A stretch of DNA of 64,000 nt from Pterois miles (lineage: Eukaryota; Chordata; Actinopteri; Perciformes; Scorpaenidae), in the NCBI GenBank assembly GCA_947000775.1, contig CAMQGK010000048.1, positions 2,810,501-2,874,500 on the forward strand. The letters run 5' to 3'. The notes under the pieces are model-generated. The model made no database searches. It had not been told where the DNA came from and saw nothing but the letters and a program-made list of their open reading frames with translations. Made by a program: the position numbers and the translations under genes. Position 1 is the stretch's first letter; every line of letters begins with the position of its first letter. This document shows, piece by piece, positions 44,895-56,670 of this stretch.

Positions 44895-47095
44895 GGCCGT
44901 GGAAGCCACGGCCAGGTCCTGAGTCAGAGTCCAGAGCTGAAAGCAACGGCCCAGCAGAGGCTGAATCTCCGTTACAACCCACCACCACTCGTACAAGGCA
45001 GGACGACATGCCACCTACCGTACTGACCCACAGCTCCACCGTGGATCTTTCTTGCTTACCTGCTTTCATCTTCTCCATCATCCATCCTCTTTCCCACTCC
45101 CTCTTTTTGGCCTGCCCCACTGTTCTTTACTTGATTCATATCCTGACACTGTAAAGAGTCAGTTCAGTTTGTCCAGTGGAGGGGGGGGGGCAGTGTTTCA
45201 GACAACCAGTCACTGATGTACACTTTGTGTCTCCATTGAGGTGCAAAATACATACAGGTACATAATGCATACACAGTTGATAAATTTGCTCTGCCGCTCT
45301 GTATATCTAATATGCCGATCAAGCCTTGCCTAAAAATTGCTGAACAGTTGCCTGAGAATTCACAGCTTGTAAAAGGCAACTTAGTGGTGCTGAGAAAGAG
45401 AACCATCATTGTTTAGCCTACAGTGGCAGACCAGACATCACAAGCATTCAGACGCTGTAGCAGCATGCAGAGAGACGCTTCCCCGTAGACCAGCAGGCAT
45501 AGGAGTGCCCCAGCCTTTTCTGTCCACTGATTACAGCTGTGCCCCAAGTTAGAGGCTATACATTGATTGTATAAGTCGTGTGGAAGCTAGTTTGTCCACA
45601 TCTGGTGGTGTGTATTGTTAACTAATGGGGAAGGTGCCGTTTTAAAAAGGAAGACACAAAGCTCGACTTTGCGAGGAAGAAAATGTTTATTTGATATATT
45701 CTCTTTCACTATATCATATTCAGTGATATTGTAGCTACAGCTAGTGACCAAGATCATGTTCAGTCAGTCCAAGTTAAGTAATTTATTTGAATTAGCCGCT
45801 TTTCCAAGGCCAACGGTTGCTCGTCATTTTTAGGAGACAAGTTGATTTAATAGAAGGTTGAGTTTCCCCCTTTTCTATGCATATTTTTCATTATATGAAT
45901 CAAAGTCTGTCTTTGTCTCCTCTTTGTCATATGGAGATGAAACTGACCTAAATCCATACATGCGTATCCAAAGGGCAGTCTCTGTGTTTTTCTCTACATG
46001 CCATTATATTCTCTTAACCAAAAGAGGATGACCATAAAAGATCACATACTTACTAATATTCCAATTTACATAAACAAACCAGCATGATAAAACTCATTAT
46101 TTAATGTTTTGATGATTGACAGTGTGCAGGTTTCCTTTCACTGTGCTGTCATGTTTAGTTTCTTTTTTTTTTTTTGGTCTTGTAATATTTTGATTTTTGA
46201 ATTGTATGAGACTTGAAGTGGTGTGTACATATGAAATTGTATGTTTTGTGAATCATAAAGAAACATGAAGATACTTTGATAAGTAGACAAGGTGTCTTTT
46301 ATCACACTTTTGTGTTGTATTTAGTTAGATGGAGCATTATTCCTTTGTACTTTTTGCTTTTGTACCAAACGTTCTGCTCCCCTCTGTGCCAAACTTGCGT
46401 TGCATGGACTAAATTGTTGAGCGGAAACAGTAGATCATCAGCAAGTCCCTCATCTGGAGAAAAACAACAAAAAAATTGTTGATTTTTTTTTTTTTTCCAT
46501 TTCAAAAAATGTTCTACTACCACTGAAATGACATTTGTGGTTATGTATTAGTTATCATGTAAAGCTTTAGATTTCTCCCAGAATGTCTGTTAAGAATAAG
46601 CAAAGTGATCTTTGCATAACTCAATACATATACACCCTTCATCAGTAAATACACTTGATTAGATAAATTATGGATGTGATCACATAATAGGAGGAATTTG
46701 AAACATGTGCAGCTTATATTGGTAATCATCCAACACTGAATGGGAGGATTGTGTCCTAAAAGCAGGTCGTTATCAGGCCAGGTGACCCATCCCATCTGAG
46801 TGCAATGCTTCACTGTCAGGCCAATCTACCGTTTCTACTGCTGCTGGATCTGCCTTTGAGTACTGTATGTACACCATTCCTTCATTCAACATCACTTCCA
46901 TTCATGTTTGGTTGTTTTGCATTTGTGATTCTCTGCTGAATGTATATGATCATGATGTTTTATTTTATTTTATTTTTTTGGGGGGGGGGGGGGGTCTTTT
47001 GCACTTAATACTAAGGTTTAGTGAGAATCAATTGCTTGTTTTTAAAATTGAGCTGTATTATTAACTGCTGTTAATAAACTCCATTATACAAGAAT
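44895..47095 (+). other. pcmtd2: pcmtd2 3'UTR
   Basis: AT-rich unique sequence without further exons, extending to AATAAA at 47073. It contains a T run (46161-46173) and a G run (46980-46994). An earlier weak signal (atcataaagaaa, 46252) may give a shorter form. Extent inferred. Confidence 0.55.
47073..47078 (+). terminator. poly(A) signal of pcmtd2 (candidate)
   Basis: Canonical AATAAA about 2.2 kb after the stop, in the setting gttaataaactccatt. Confidence 0.5.
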
Positions 47096-47174
47096 CCATT
47101 TGCATATAAGATATCAGTAGATATTAATTTACAGTTTAACTAAACTTTCAACAGTTTGCATGGATTTGTCTCCA

Positions 47175-47690
47175 TTAAAGTTTCAGTAGGCGACATGTTT
47201 GGCATCATTGGGCAAAAAATCCATAATAACTCTTCAGCATATTGAAATTCAGATGTTGTGAGAGAAAACTAGACTTCTCGTCCTCGTGGCTCTGTTTTCA
47301 GACTGTAAAACATGGAGCCCATGATGGGAGACTGACCAATCACAAGTCATTTCAGAGAGATCATTCCCATTGGCTGTGTCTCAGCTGGTGGGAGGTGCTT
47401 GGTATTTCCTCAACAGATCTCAACATGGCTGCCAGGTCACAAATTTTCTCATTTTACAGCTAAACAGTATCTACAAGATGTTTCTGAAAACACCCGAGGA
47501 GAGAATACACATTACAGTAACAGAGTATTGATTGATATTTGATCACCGCTGCCTAGTTTGACCTAGTTTGTTTCATCAGCGTTCTCAAGTGACTGACTTG
47601 GAGCACTCTTAGACAGCAGCTGGACGGCAGACTCCTACAGATGTAGTACCGGTTCCCATCTGGTGATTAAATTTGATTTTTTAATGATTT
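47175..47690. repeat. interspersed fish repeat
   Basis: Text such as gtaggcgacatgtttggcat, acatggagcccatgatggga, tgtttctgaaaacacccgag and cgctgcctagtttgac looks like a widely copied teleost repeat. Termini not defined. Confidence 0.4.
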
Positions 47691-49975
47691 ATGAGGAGTT
47701 TTACTTTGGCAGGTGATTATTGTTTTCTAAAGTCCAAATGGCATGCTTCCTTACCCTTCTTCCTTCAGGTGCCATCTCTTCCCTTAATTGTGTATTTCTT
47801 TTCTGGTTGGTCCCTCAGTATACCAGTTACAGAGTTTCAGATCCAGAACCTCTCGCACTATTTGTGGATCCATCGTTAGCCATCGTAACTGTCGCTCTTT
47901 CTGCCCCTACCTCCACCTGACTACCACTATCTTCTGTAATAGCCTTTCCTACGCCCACTGCTGGCTACCTACTGACCTTCACTTTACACACACAAACAAA
48001 TACAAACAAAGACACACAAGCAAAATAACAAGTACACACAAACCACACTGCCAGAGACAAACAGACACAACAAACCTCTGAGTCACATAGTGAAGCATAC
48101 ACAATACAAGTCTCACTACTCATGATATGACTGCTGCCAAATTCATAAAAAAAAACCCATGAAGTTGTGGCAACTTATCTTATATAGAAGGTTATTCCAT
48201 GCCCCTGATAGTTTTAGTTTTCCACACTTGTGCATACTATATCTAGAAAGACAAATGAATGTACCCTTTAATATAACAAATGATCAATAGTAGATAGATG
48301 TATGTTGCCACAGCTATCTCCACACTACATGCAAACACCTCAGACATGTCGGTGCTTCTCAAAGTCAGGGGAGGAAACTTAAAAGGCTGAATTTCAAGGA
48401 TGCTACATCATTGAATCCTGCCAAAGGATTATTCAGAGAATTTTCATTGATGCCTATGTGTATCCTCAGTGCTCTTAAAGCAGCCACAATACTAGACTAT
48501 GCACGATGCATTGGTCCTGTTCCCCTGATTTGGAAACAAGGAAAATATCCAAGTACACTTAAGTTATTTTACCTCAGCAGTCCACCAAAATCTGTTTTTG
48601 TAAAAATCAGAATCTTCACTCATTAGATCTAGAAAGAAGAAAGAAAGAAAGAAAGAAAGATATTCCTTTATTAGTCCCACAGTGGGGAAATTCAGTTTTA
48701 CACTCTGTTTACATACACAGTACATAGTACATATACATGTCCAGGAGAGGTGACAAAATGCTGTTTCTGTACAAGCGCCCAGAGCAGTTGGGGGTTTGGT
48801 GCCTTCTCAGGGGACCTGGGAGCCAAAGAGGAAACGGCCCCTCCCCAAACCAGTTGAGGGGGACCCCCCATCTGAACCCGTCTTCACTCACTTAGATCCG
48901 CCCCCCCTACAAGGCTTGATTAAAAACTTTCTTAAAGTGAGGGCACTGATGCATGGCCACTTCTTGGTTGTCCTTGTCTTTTAAACATGCTGGAGAATGA
49001 GAGTGAAATGATGTCAAGCTGCTTGTTATTACTGGAAATATGTTCCATCAGTGGAAAGCAAAATGTGTTATGCCAGTAAATTGCTTTTAATAATTAGCTA
49101 GATTCCTTGCGAGTTTGTTTGCTGCTCAAAAGAGGTATTGGAAAAGGTATATCTTTGTTAAAATGGTACATATATAGTATAGTATGTACTGTATAGTCAA
49201 AAGGAGAAAGTTTTAGGGTCTCTGGGTCTCTATTGCAAATAAAAGATGTATGCAACTAAATGTCAGCTTTTTAAATATTTATTGTACTTAAATGAAAACT
49301 AGAAATAATACAGGTAGGAAATAGAAGTGACAGTGCAAATAAAAACAATACAATAATCTACCAGAAAATAAATATAGACAACAACTGTAGTGCAAAAATT
49401 GATTAAATCAAGAGCATAATTAAGGTGATTTAATACAAAAAGGAAATGATTAACAATACTGTATGTTTCAGAAAAATTTAAAACGAAATTATTAACTTGA
49501 ATATATAGTCAAAATCAAACTGTAGTACAGAACAAATAAATCAAGAGCATAATTGACATAATACAAAGAGAAAGTATCAACAGTACTGTACATTTAAAAC
49601 TAAACTGAACAGAGAACTTAATGAATTGTCTCAGGAAGTGATTTGGTTCAGTTCGTTCATCCAAAAGATTCATTACTTTGAACAAATCGTTCTCGATTGA
49701 AGTGGAGGCAGAATCATTTTCTCTCAACACACTAGTTAAAGCTGGCTAGCAAGTTTTATTGGCTTGTTTTTTCACAATGGCTGACGAAAATATGAATTTC
49801 TCTCAATATGTGGCACCTGGGGGACACAGAGGCACATGATTTAGTTCAGATTACCTGTCTCATACACTACTGTCAGGATACAGTGGCCATTTTATGAAAA
49901 GAGCTTTTTAAAATCATGTTTGTGCCAAGTCTACCTACTGTAAGTAAGATTTTGAAACCAAGATTTTTACTTTGG
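47691..49975. other. intergenic DNA, low information
   Basis: A GAAA microsatellite (48636-48660) runs into tattcctttattagtcccac, a phrase found in many fish repeats. A diverged tandem duplication of about 136 bp lies at 49383-49600 (aactgtagt.. and aatcaagagcataatt occur in both units). No gene seen. Confidence 0.5.
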
Positions 49976-50249
49976 GTTGCACAGTGGCGCAGTGGTTTGC
50001 ACCGTCGCCTCACAGAGAGAGGGTCACAGGTTTGAATCCAGCTTGGGGTTCTTCTGTGTGGAGTTTGCATGTTCTCCCCGTATTAGCGTGGGTTTTCTCC
50101 GGGTTCTCCGGCTTCCTCCCACAGTCCAGAGACATGCAGTTTAGGGTAATTGACTCTAGATTGCCTGTAGGTGTGAATGTGAGCGTGAATGGTTTGTCTC
50201 TATGTGTCAGCCCGGGATAAGTGGTTGAAGATGAACAGATGGATGGATT
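49976..50249 (+). mobile_element. tRNA-derived SINE-like repeat, plus strand
   Basis: Head: gttgcacagtggcgcagtgg (A-box-like) and cacaggtttgaatccagc (B-box-like, GGTTTGAATCC). Body: tgtgtggagtttgcatgttc, ttcctcccacagtccagaga. Tail: gggataagtggttgaagatg then atggatgg. No target duplication seen. Confidence 0.75.
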
Positions 50250-50304
50250 TTACCACTATACTGTGGTATTGCTACTTTAATTGAAGTAAAAAAATCTGAG
50301 TACT

Positions 50305-50760
50305 TTGTCCACTACCAATACCTCTCTCTACGTTTGTATTGGATGGAAACAGGTTCCCTGCAAGGATGACCATCAGGTACATTGTGACACAAATGACCAA
50401 GGGAGTTTAATTAACATGAATCATGATCATTCTCTGTGGGACGTTTGGATCACATTAGTACATGATAGCCACCTCCAGTGGACTGGATGTGCTGTATATC
50501 TTACTGACTAAAAAGCTGTTTGTATCACTATACAGCAAGCCCATGGATAAAGAGTATTTACATATCTTGGTTTATGGACTGGTAGAAAACAGATATGGAA
50601 GAACCATACTGACAATACTGACACCAAATGTAAAGGGTGTTATATTTAATGAGGTGTGGTTGGATTTGAATGTGGAGCTGATGAAGGAACACATGTACAA
50701 GGTTTTGATGAGACACTTTGGATTATGGTTGCATGGTGTATGAAGCTCCAGCAATGATGA
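50305..50760 (+). other. unassigned open-frame remnant
   Basis: Two overlapping short frames (68 and 93 codons) read for example VSLYSKPMDKEYLHILVYGL, VENRYGRTILTILTPNVKGV. The phrase ILV..LVENR.GR......KGVI vaguely recalls the C-terminal region of beta-galactosidase-like (GLB1L) proteins, but there is no exon structure and the match is too weak to name it. It could be a pseudogene piece or chance. Confidence 0.2.
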
Positions 50761-50979
50761 TTCTACATAAGCAGACATTATACAATAAAGAGCGTTAAGA
50801 CTTAGTTTGAGAACAGCCAGCCACACCCATTAATGCATTGCTTGTTGAACCCAATCGTTTGTACTTCAGAACAAAGCTCTGTAAGTTTAGCATCATCTGT
50901 TCTGCAGAACTGGCTACTGAATAAACATCAGTTTCTGCTAAAAGTTTTCGACGGGACCGTAACAAGAAAATGAAACAGT

Positions 50980-51266
50980 ACTAATTAGCTACTACAGAGC
51001 ACAGTCCAGCTGTCTGCATTTCACCGTGGCTATTTCCACAACACGGGACAGACACGAGCAGAGTGGAGCGGTGCAGCTGTAGTGAAATGGGTGTGTCCCG
51101 TGGAGTACGGTGTCGTGTAGTGTCGTGGGCAGCCTGCCAGACTAGCTGGAGCACCTCCACTCTCCTCCTGCCTGTCAAACCAACAGAAAAAGACGAAGGC
51201 GTTTCTCTATAGGGCGGGTCGGTGGAGCTTGGGGTCCCCCAGGAATTAACGTGTACTTTCAGACTC
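50980..51266 (+). promoter_or_regulatory. possible promoter and non-coding exon for the hAT-derived gene
   Basis: A locally CpG-enriched stretch with a GC box (agggcgggtcgg at about 51211-51222), ending in a consensus donor GTAAGT right after position 51266. The next acceptor in a suitable place is tctcatttag at 54262-54271, 25 bp before the transposase-like start codon. Inferred from position only. Confidence 0.3.
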
Positions 51267-52573
51267 GTAAGTACTCCTTTGCTGTTTTTTCTGTCCAAGT
51301 TTTAGTTAAGTTGTAGAGAGAAGACGGCCAGTGAGCTCCCCGCTAGTCTGACCTGCACAGACTCAGACATGTTAGCTTAGCCATGAAAACAATGTTCGTA
51401 GATAATTAATATGGCCAAACCTAACAGGCTAACACAGATTACGACCACGTGGTTGATGACTTATTGTAATGTACAGAAGGTAAATACGCGCGTGTGTGTG
51501 CGCGCATTTTAATACTCTACAAATTAGATGTAGTTTGTAAAAGTTGTGATGCTAATGGCGATTAGCGCGTTAGCATGCTAACAACATTAGCGCCCAGTGT
51601 GGTAACACTCCACGCTACTGTGTGTGGGTAACGAGCAGTGTGTCATTATAGTGTCATTAGCTAAATCCTGAAGCTTTGCATGATAACGTACATGAGCTTT
51701 TGGTTGATTCAAGTGACTGAGGACAGGAGCGTTAACGCTACTTCAGAGTACAAACAGACATAGCGTGTGTGTTTATTCTAGCCACGTTAGCTTGCACTAG
51801 CAGGGTAAGCAACCATTTGTTTTAGGCCATCGGCTCTCAAACCGGGACTCATTCGCTGTTTTTCCACTATGGTGCGTTTGGAGCAGGGTTACCTTCGAGC
51901 CAGTCGGTATAGCCCAGCAGTGTTGTCCTAAAACCCGCCCATACTCAAACGTCACCCAAAATAGTCCGTAACACCTTGCCCCGGGTACTGCCGACCGGCC
52001 TTACCACCCCCAGACTCCGTTAACGTATTGCTCAGTTTAACAGATATGGGTCCTCGTCATACGGTTCATGCTCAGTCATCAACTAAATCATCACATATGA
52101 CTCGTAAAGAAACGTTGCTCATTTCGGCTGATATTAAATGTAACTGATCGTCTGTGAACTCAGGTAAATAAACTGAGAAAGATGTGTAGCGTTATTGTTT
52201 GACATCCCAAAACACCGACACTTACAACGTTCACACATTTTTTAAACTGTGATTTTACTAAATCCTGTGTACACTTATTTATCACAGGCGCGCAAGGTGG
52301 CAGCCTCCTCTCAGTAAACTGTAACTACCTGTTAGTGACTATTTTAATGGAGCACAGAAGTTCATCATTTACAATATAAATGTACATACTGTCATTTTGT
52401 GAATGGACTTTATGTTGACAACAAACACTTGTAAGACAGGGACACTGTCTCATATCCTTCTGACTTCTTTTGTCTACCTGTAGTTATAGTTTATGCAAGC
52501 GCTGTCTGTTGGAACAGAGCAATCCACTGGAATAATACATTTTAAGTACAATGTCCGTTCCCATAGGCCTTCA
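51267..52573. other. unique sequence, no gene seen
   Basis: Possible first intron of the downstream gene. Several gttagc/gctaac phrases typical of fish introns are present, but no full repeat is definable. Confidence 0.4.
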
Positions 52574-53324
52574 CTAGGATGTCACGATAAAGAAATTTTA
52601 GTATTGAGTACCAATATCAGTGAAATTCCCTGATTCTAGATACCAGTATAAGAAAAGTAAAAGAAACTCCATGTACTTCAACGTACGCTCAGAATTCACT
52701 CTCTGTTATCTATTTTATATTGCTGTGAAAACACTTCATACAAACAGTCAAGCATTTATTCAAGTTTCTCACAAGAACTAAATTTTACAGGATTACACTT
52801 GAACACATCATGATAATGTTAGAATTTAATATGTATGTATCAATTCAGTGATCAACGATCCTGTATCATAGATGCAGAGTGAAAACTTAGATATATATCA
52901 TCATCTTTAAGATATGCCTTTATTTTAAAAAAATTCCTGTGGCGCGTCTGTCTCACCAGTTCTGTCGAGTACATTTCATTCCTAAACATTCAAACTGTAG
53001 TAGCGATGTAGTTTTGTTTATGCTTTCTGTCGGACGGCTGCATGGACACAAGCTCATGTGGCATTATGATGAGGAAACACATGGCGTTAGCAACCAGTGC
53101 TGGAGGCGTAATGTTAGAGTGTGCAGTCGGGACAGACAGACAGGCAGGCTGACAGACAGGCAGGCAGGCCGACAGACAGACAGGCAGGCAGGCAGGCAGG
53201 CAGACAGGCAGGCAGGCAGGCAGGCAGACAGGCAGACAGACAGACAGGCAGGCCGAGACAGACAGACAGGCAGGCAGGCAGGCAGACAGACAGACAGGCA
53301 GACAGACAGACAGACAGGCAGGCC

Positions 53325-53360
<36 letters not shown>

Positions 53361-53867
53361 GGCAGGCCGACAGACAGACAGGCAGGCAGGCAGGCAGGCA
53401 GACGGGCAGGCAGGCAGGCAGGCAGGCAGACAGACAGGCAGGCAGGCAGGCAGACAGACAGACAGACAGACAGACAGGCAGGCAGACAGGCAGGCAGGCA
53501 GACAGGCAGGCAGGTAGACAGGCAGGTAGACAGACAGGCAGGTCGACAGACAGGCAGGCCGACTCGTGAGGCGGACAAGCTATTCTGATTTTATTGACAA
53601 GCCACTCACCAGCATTGACCAACAAACAGACCAACAACAGGACGTCTATTTACATTTACAATGTAATACAAGAGAAAAAAAATATTTAATTTTCTGGAAG
53701 AGCCCAATAATAAAATTGTCGAATCATGTTTTTGTAGCTTTTTGTGAGCTGATATATGTAACCGATATACGTACTGATATATGTGTTAAACGGGCATATG
53801 ATATCGTCTCGTATCGATCACAGGACCCTGAATCGAATAGAATCGACTACGTATCGTGACACACGTT
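52574..53867. mobile_element. non-autonomous TIR element carrying a CAGG/CAGA minisatellite
   Basis: TGTCACGATA at 52580-52589 and TATCGTGACA at 53852-53861 form a perfect 10-bp inverted repeat. Sub-terminal sequences on both sides are rich in gtatcgat-like words (ttgagtaccaatatcagtga on the left, gtctcgtatcgatcacagga on the right). There is no transposase inside. The borders are approximate. Confidence 0.55.
53131..53560. repeat. (CAGG/CAGA)n tetranucleotide array
   Basis: About 430 bp of mixed CAGG and CAGA units with occasional CCGA. Frames on both strands stay open (Arg/Gln/Asp/Thr on +, Cys/Leu/Pro/Ser on -) only because a 4-bp unit without stops shifts through all frames. Confidence 0.95.
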
Positions 53868-54296
53868 GGTATGATGGGTTGCAGGATTAGGCATCTTACC
53901 GGGGACTGTGGAGACATGGCGGGAGACTCTGGAGCCCTACCTTAATGTTTTGATTGACCAATACCGTCCATTTTTTGTTTTACATTATACTTAAGTGAAA
54001 TCATACCATATACTGCCATATACCTATACTGAAACCGAATAGATGAGAAATGAGGTGCTGTGCTGACAGAAACCAGAATTAGTAGCAGAATTACACTTCA
54101 GAATGCTGCCAATTGCCAGCAGTGGCAACAACATGCTACGAATAATTATAATTTGGTTAAAATCATTTATTGTCCTGAAGGCTGTGTCTTAAGACAATAT
54201 GGTTACTGTGCTTTGCACATGGACAATTTTGTTTTATTTTTTATGCTTCAATTGTTTTCTCTCTCATTTAGATACTGCGACTAAAAGCAGCCAGAA

Positions 54297-55635
54297 ATGG
54301 AATCAGAAGTGGAAGCGTCAATGAAAAATGTTATGTTGCTTGCTATGAAAATGGAGGAGAGTAGCGAGCAAAGCCGTCCCGAACGGACTATCATGACACC
54401 AAAGCACCTGAGAAGCAGTGTGTGGAAGCATTTTGGGTTCTACACCATAGATGGCAAAGTAGCAAACAAAGATAAGGCTGTTTGCCGACTTTGTGCAAAG
54501 CAGCTGTCTTACTCTACAACGACAACAAATTTGCGGACTCACCTGCTGTCTTGCCACCCAAGTGAAGCAGCACAGGCACCGCAGACGAGCGGAGCAAAGG
54601 CAAGTGTCCAACCTCGTCTGACTGCCTGCGATTCGGCATCAGTACTGTCAGCTTCAGCGGGCCCCCTGTCAGAAGCTCGTAAAAATGCCATCACGGATAA
54701 GATAGCAAGATTTATATGCAAGGATATGCGGCCCATTGATATCGTTTCGGGAGAGGGGTTTCAGGATCTCATGATGGAACTAGAGCCACAATATAAAATA
54801 CCAAGTCACACCACAATCTCAAAACACATAGGACAACTGTATGACACCACACGGGAAAACATAAAGACTAAACTAAAGGATAAGACACTGGCACTTACCA
54901 CAGACGGATGGACATCGCTGGCCACACATGCTTATGTCACAGTCACAGCTCACTGTATTTCAGACTCATGGGAACTTGACAATTACGTTCTGTGTACTAA
55001 GGAGTTGAGAGGAAGCCACACAGCTGTCCACGTTGCAGAAAGCATCAGCAGCACGATGGAGGAGTTTGACATCTCTCGTGAAGCAGTTGTAGCGGTCGCC
55101 ACGGACAATGCCCTGAACTATGTGAATGCCATACGCAACTTAGGGCTTATTAATGTACCCTGTTTTGCCCACATGCTAAACCTGGCAGTGCGCAAGGGGT
55201 TTGAGGTGAAAGCTGTTGATATGGCCCTTTCAAGACTAAAGCAAACTGCAGCTCATTTTGCAAAGTCTCCATCAGACAGCTGCCTGCTAGAAGAAAAGCA
55301 GGAGCTCTTTGGATTAAAAAAAGAGAGACTAATAAATGACTGTATCACCAGATGGAATACCACCTATGACATGATATGTCGTGCATCTCAGCAACAGGCA
55401 GCAGTGGCAGCTGTCATTCGTGAAAGGAAGCTGTCCAATTTGGAACTTGGCACTTCCGAGTGGTCTATGATTGAGCAACTAAAAGACACGCTGAAACCTT
55501 TCAAAGTGGCAACTCAGGCCCTCTCCACCGATGCCTACCCCACTGCATCAGCCGTCCTACCTCTGCAACATGTCATGATATCCCAGCTGAGCACTCCTGA
55601 TGCATCGCACACATCAGCTATGAAAGAAGTCAGAG
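54297..55635 (+). CDS. hAT transposase-like (ZBED-type) gene, exon 1
   Basis: Starts at ATG 54297, 25 bp after acceptor tctcatttag. A BED zinc finger spans residues 39-87 (SVWKHFGFYT, Cys63, Cys66, His82, Cys86/His87). The hAT catalytic core follows: TTDGWTS with Asp203, VAVATDNA with Asp270, CFAHMLNLAV (Cys289/His292), and CITRWNTTYDM. The exon ends in phase 1 before GTATTT; reading on gives a stop within 8 bases. Fish genomes hold many such genes, some domesticated and some mobile. DNA binding by the BED finger and nuclear action are inferred from the family. Confidence 0.9.
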
Positions 55636-55877
55636 GTATTTAACCTTTCTATCCATCCATTGTCTTTAATTGCTTATCCTATTCAGAGTTATGAGGGGGC
55701 TTGAGCTGATCCCAGCTGGCATTGGGTGAAGGTACGGTACACCCTGGACATGTTGCCAGACTATCACAGGCCTTATTTGACTTTTCTTTTGTATTAAATA
55801 TTAAGAGCAGCACTGGTGATTTTGAGAAGTGAAATCATATTTGATATATGGCTAAATTTCTTTTATTGTTTTCACAG
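55636..55877 (+). other. intron of the hAT-like gene with SINE tail
   Basis: 242 bp. The segment at about 55655-55780 matches the tail of the SINE-like family on the minus strand (gatcccagctggcattgggt, acaccctggacatgttgcca). The acceptor is gttttcacag. Confidence 0.75.
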
Positions 55878-56440
55878 GCAGGATGGTGGCAAATTTGAAA
55901 ATGCGCTACAGGGAAGAGAGCAGTGAATGGATGCTTCTCAATAAAGCAGCCTTCATGGACCCCCGGTTCTCTCGCTTAGTCCATCTTTCATCCGAACAGA
56001 GAAATCTAGTCACTGATAGCTTATCACAAGAGATGGAGGAAAATGAGCGAGATGATGACTGTATAAAAGCACAACAAGAAGAAGAAGAAAAGACAGCTGC
56101 CCTGGGTGCGATGGGAAGCCTGTTTGGGGACTTGTACAGCGACAAATCAAGTGACAGTGGGGACAAATACAACAGGGACGCCATTCAGGAGATGCAGGCT
56201 TACATGAAGGAGACTCCCCTCTCTGCAGACAGTAACCCTCTGCTTTGGTGGAGAGACACAGGGTGCAATAGATACCCGCTACTCTCAAAGCTGGCTCGTA
56301 AGTACCTGTGTGTACCAGGAACCTCTTTACGCTCTGAAAGGGTGTTCTCATCAGCAGGTAATATTGTAAATACTAAGAGAGCTGCACTTGATCCCGATCA
56401 AGTTGATAGACTTGTGTTTCTGACTAATATTAGAAATTAA
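55878..56440 (+). CDS. hAT transposase-like (ZBED-type) gene, exon 2
   Basis: Joins in frame to exon 1 (G|GC gives Gly, then RMVANLKMRYREESSEW). It contains AAFMDPRFSRLVHLSSEQR, an acidic stretch, and the hAT C-terminal dimerisation domain: WWRDTGCNRYPLLSKLARKY, then TSLRSERVFSSAGNIVNTKR with the expected catalytic Glu (residue 600). The protein totals 633 residues, typical for the family, with no stop or frameshift. Terminal inverted repeats flanking the gene were looked for and not found. Confidence 0.9.
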
Positions 56441-56670
56441 GTTGGGCTGTTCAGCTTGACTGTCTGTTCTGTTTTCCCTTGTTTGCTGCATTTTTAATTC
56501 AAAGCTATCAGGATTCTCTCCTGTCGTCTGCGAGTCGACATTTTCTATTCAAGAAGGCTTTTTCATCTTAGCTCATATTACTGTTCTCTCGATGTTCTGT
56601 GTTCTATGTTGGGAAAATGGAACGAGAGTTACAAACCAGGATCGGTAAACATACTGTAAGTGCTCTACAG

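Noticed and set aside
44427..45120. Long minus-strand frames opposite the last pcmtd2 exon
   Set aside because: Complement of the Glu/Arg-rich coding sequence; the plus strand ends in the conserved PCMTD2 C-terminus.
50462..50743. Possible beta-galactosidase-like fragment
   Set aside because: Only a handful of residues (LVEN, GR, KG) can be matched and no exon structure is present; not enough to name it.
52939..53637. Long Arg/Gln/Asp and Cys/Leu/Pro frames on opposite strands
   Set aside because: A stop-free tetranucleotide array keeps several frames open; the pattern has no other support.
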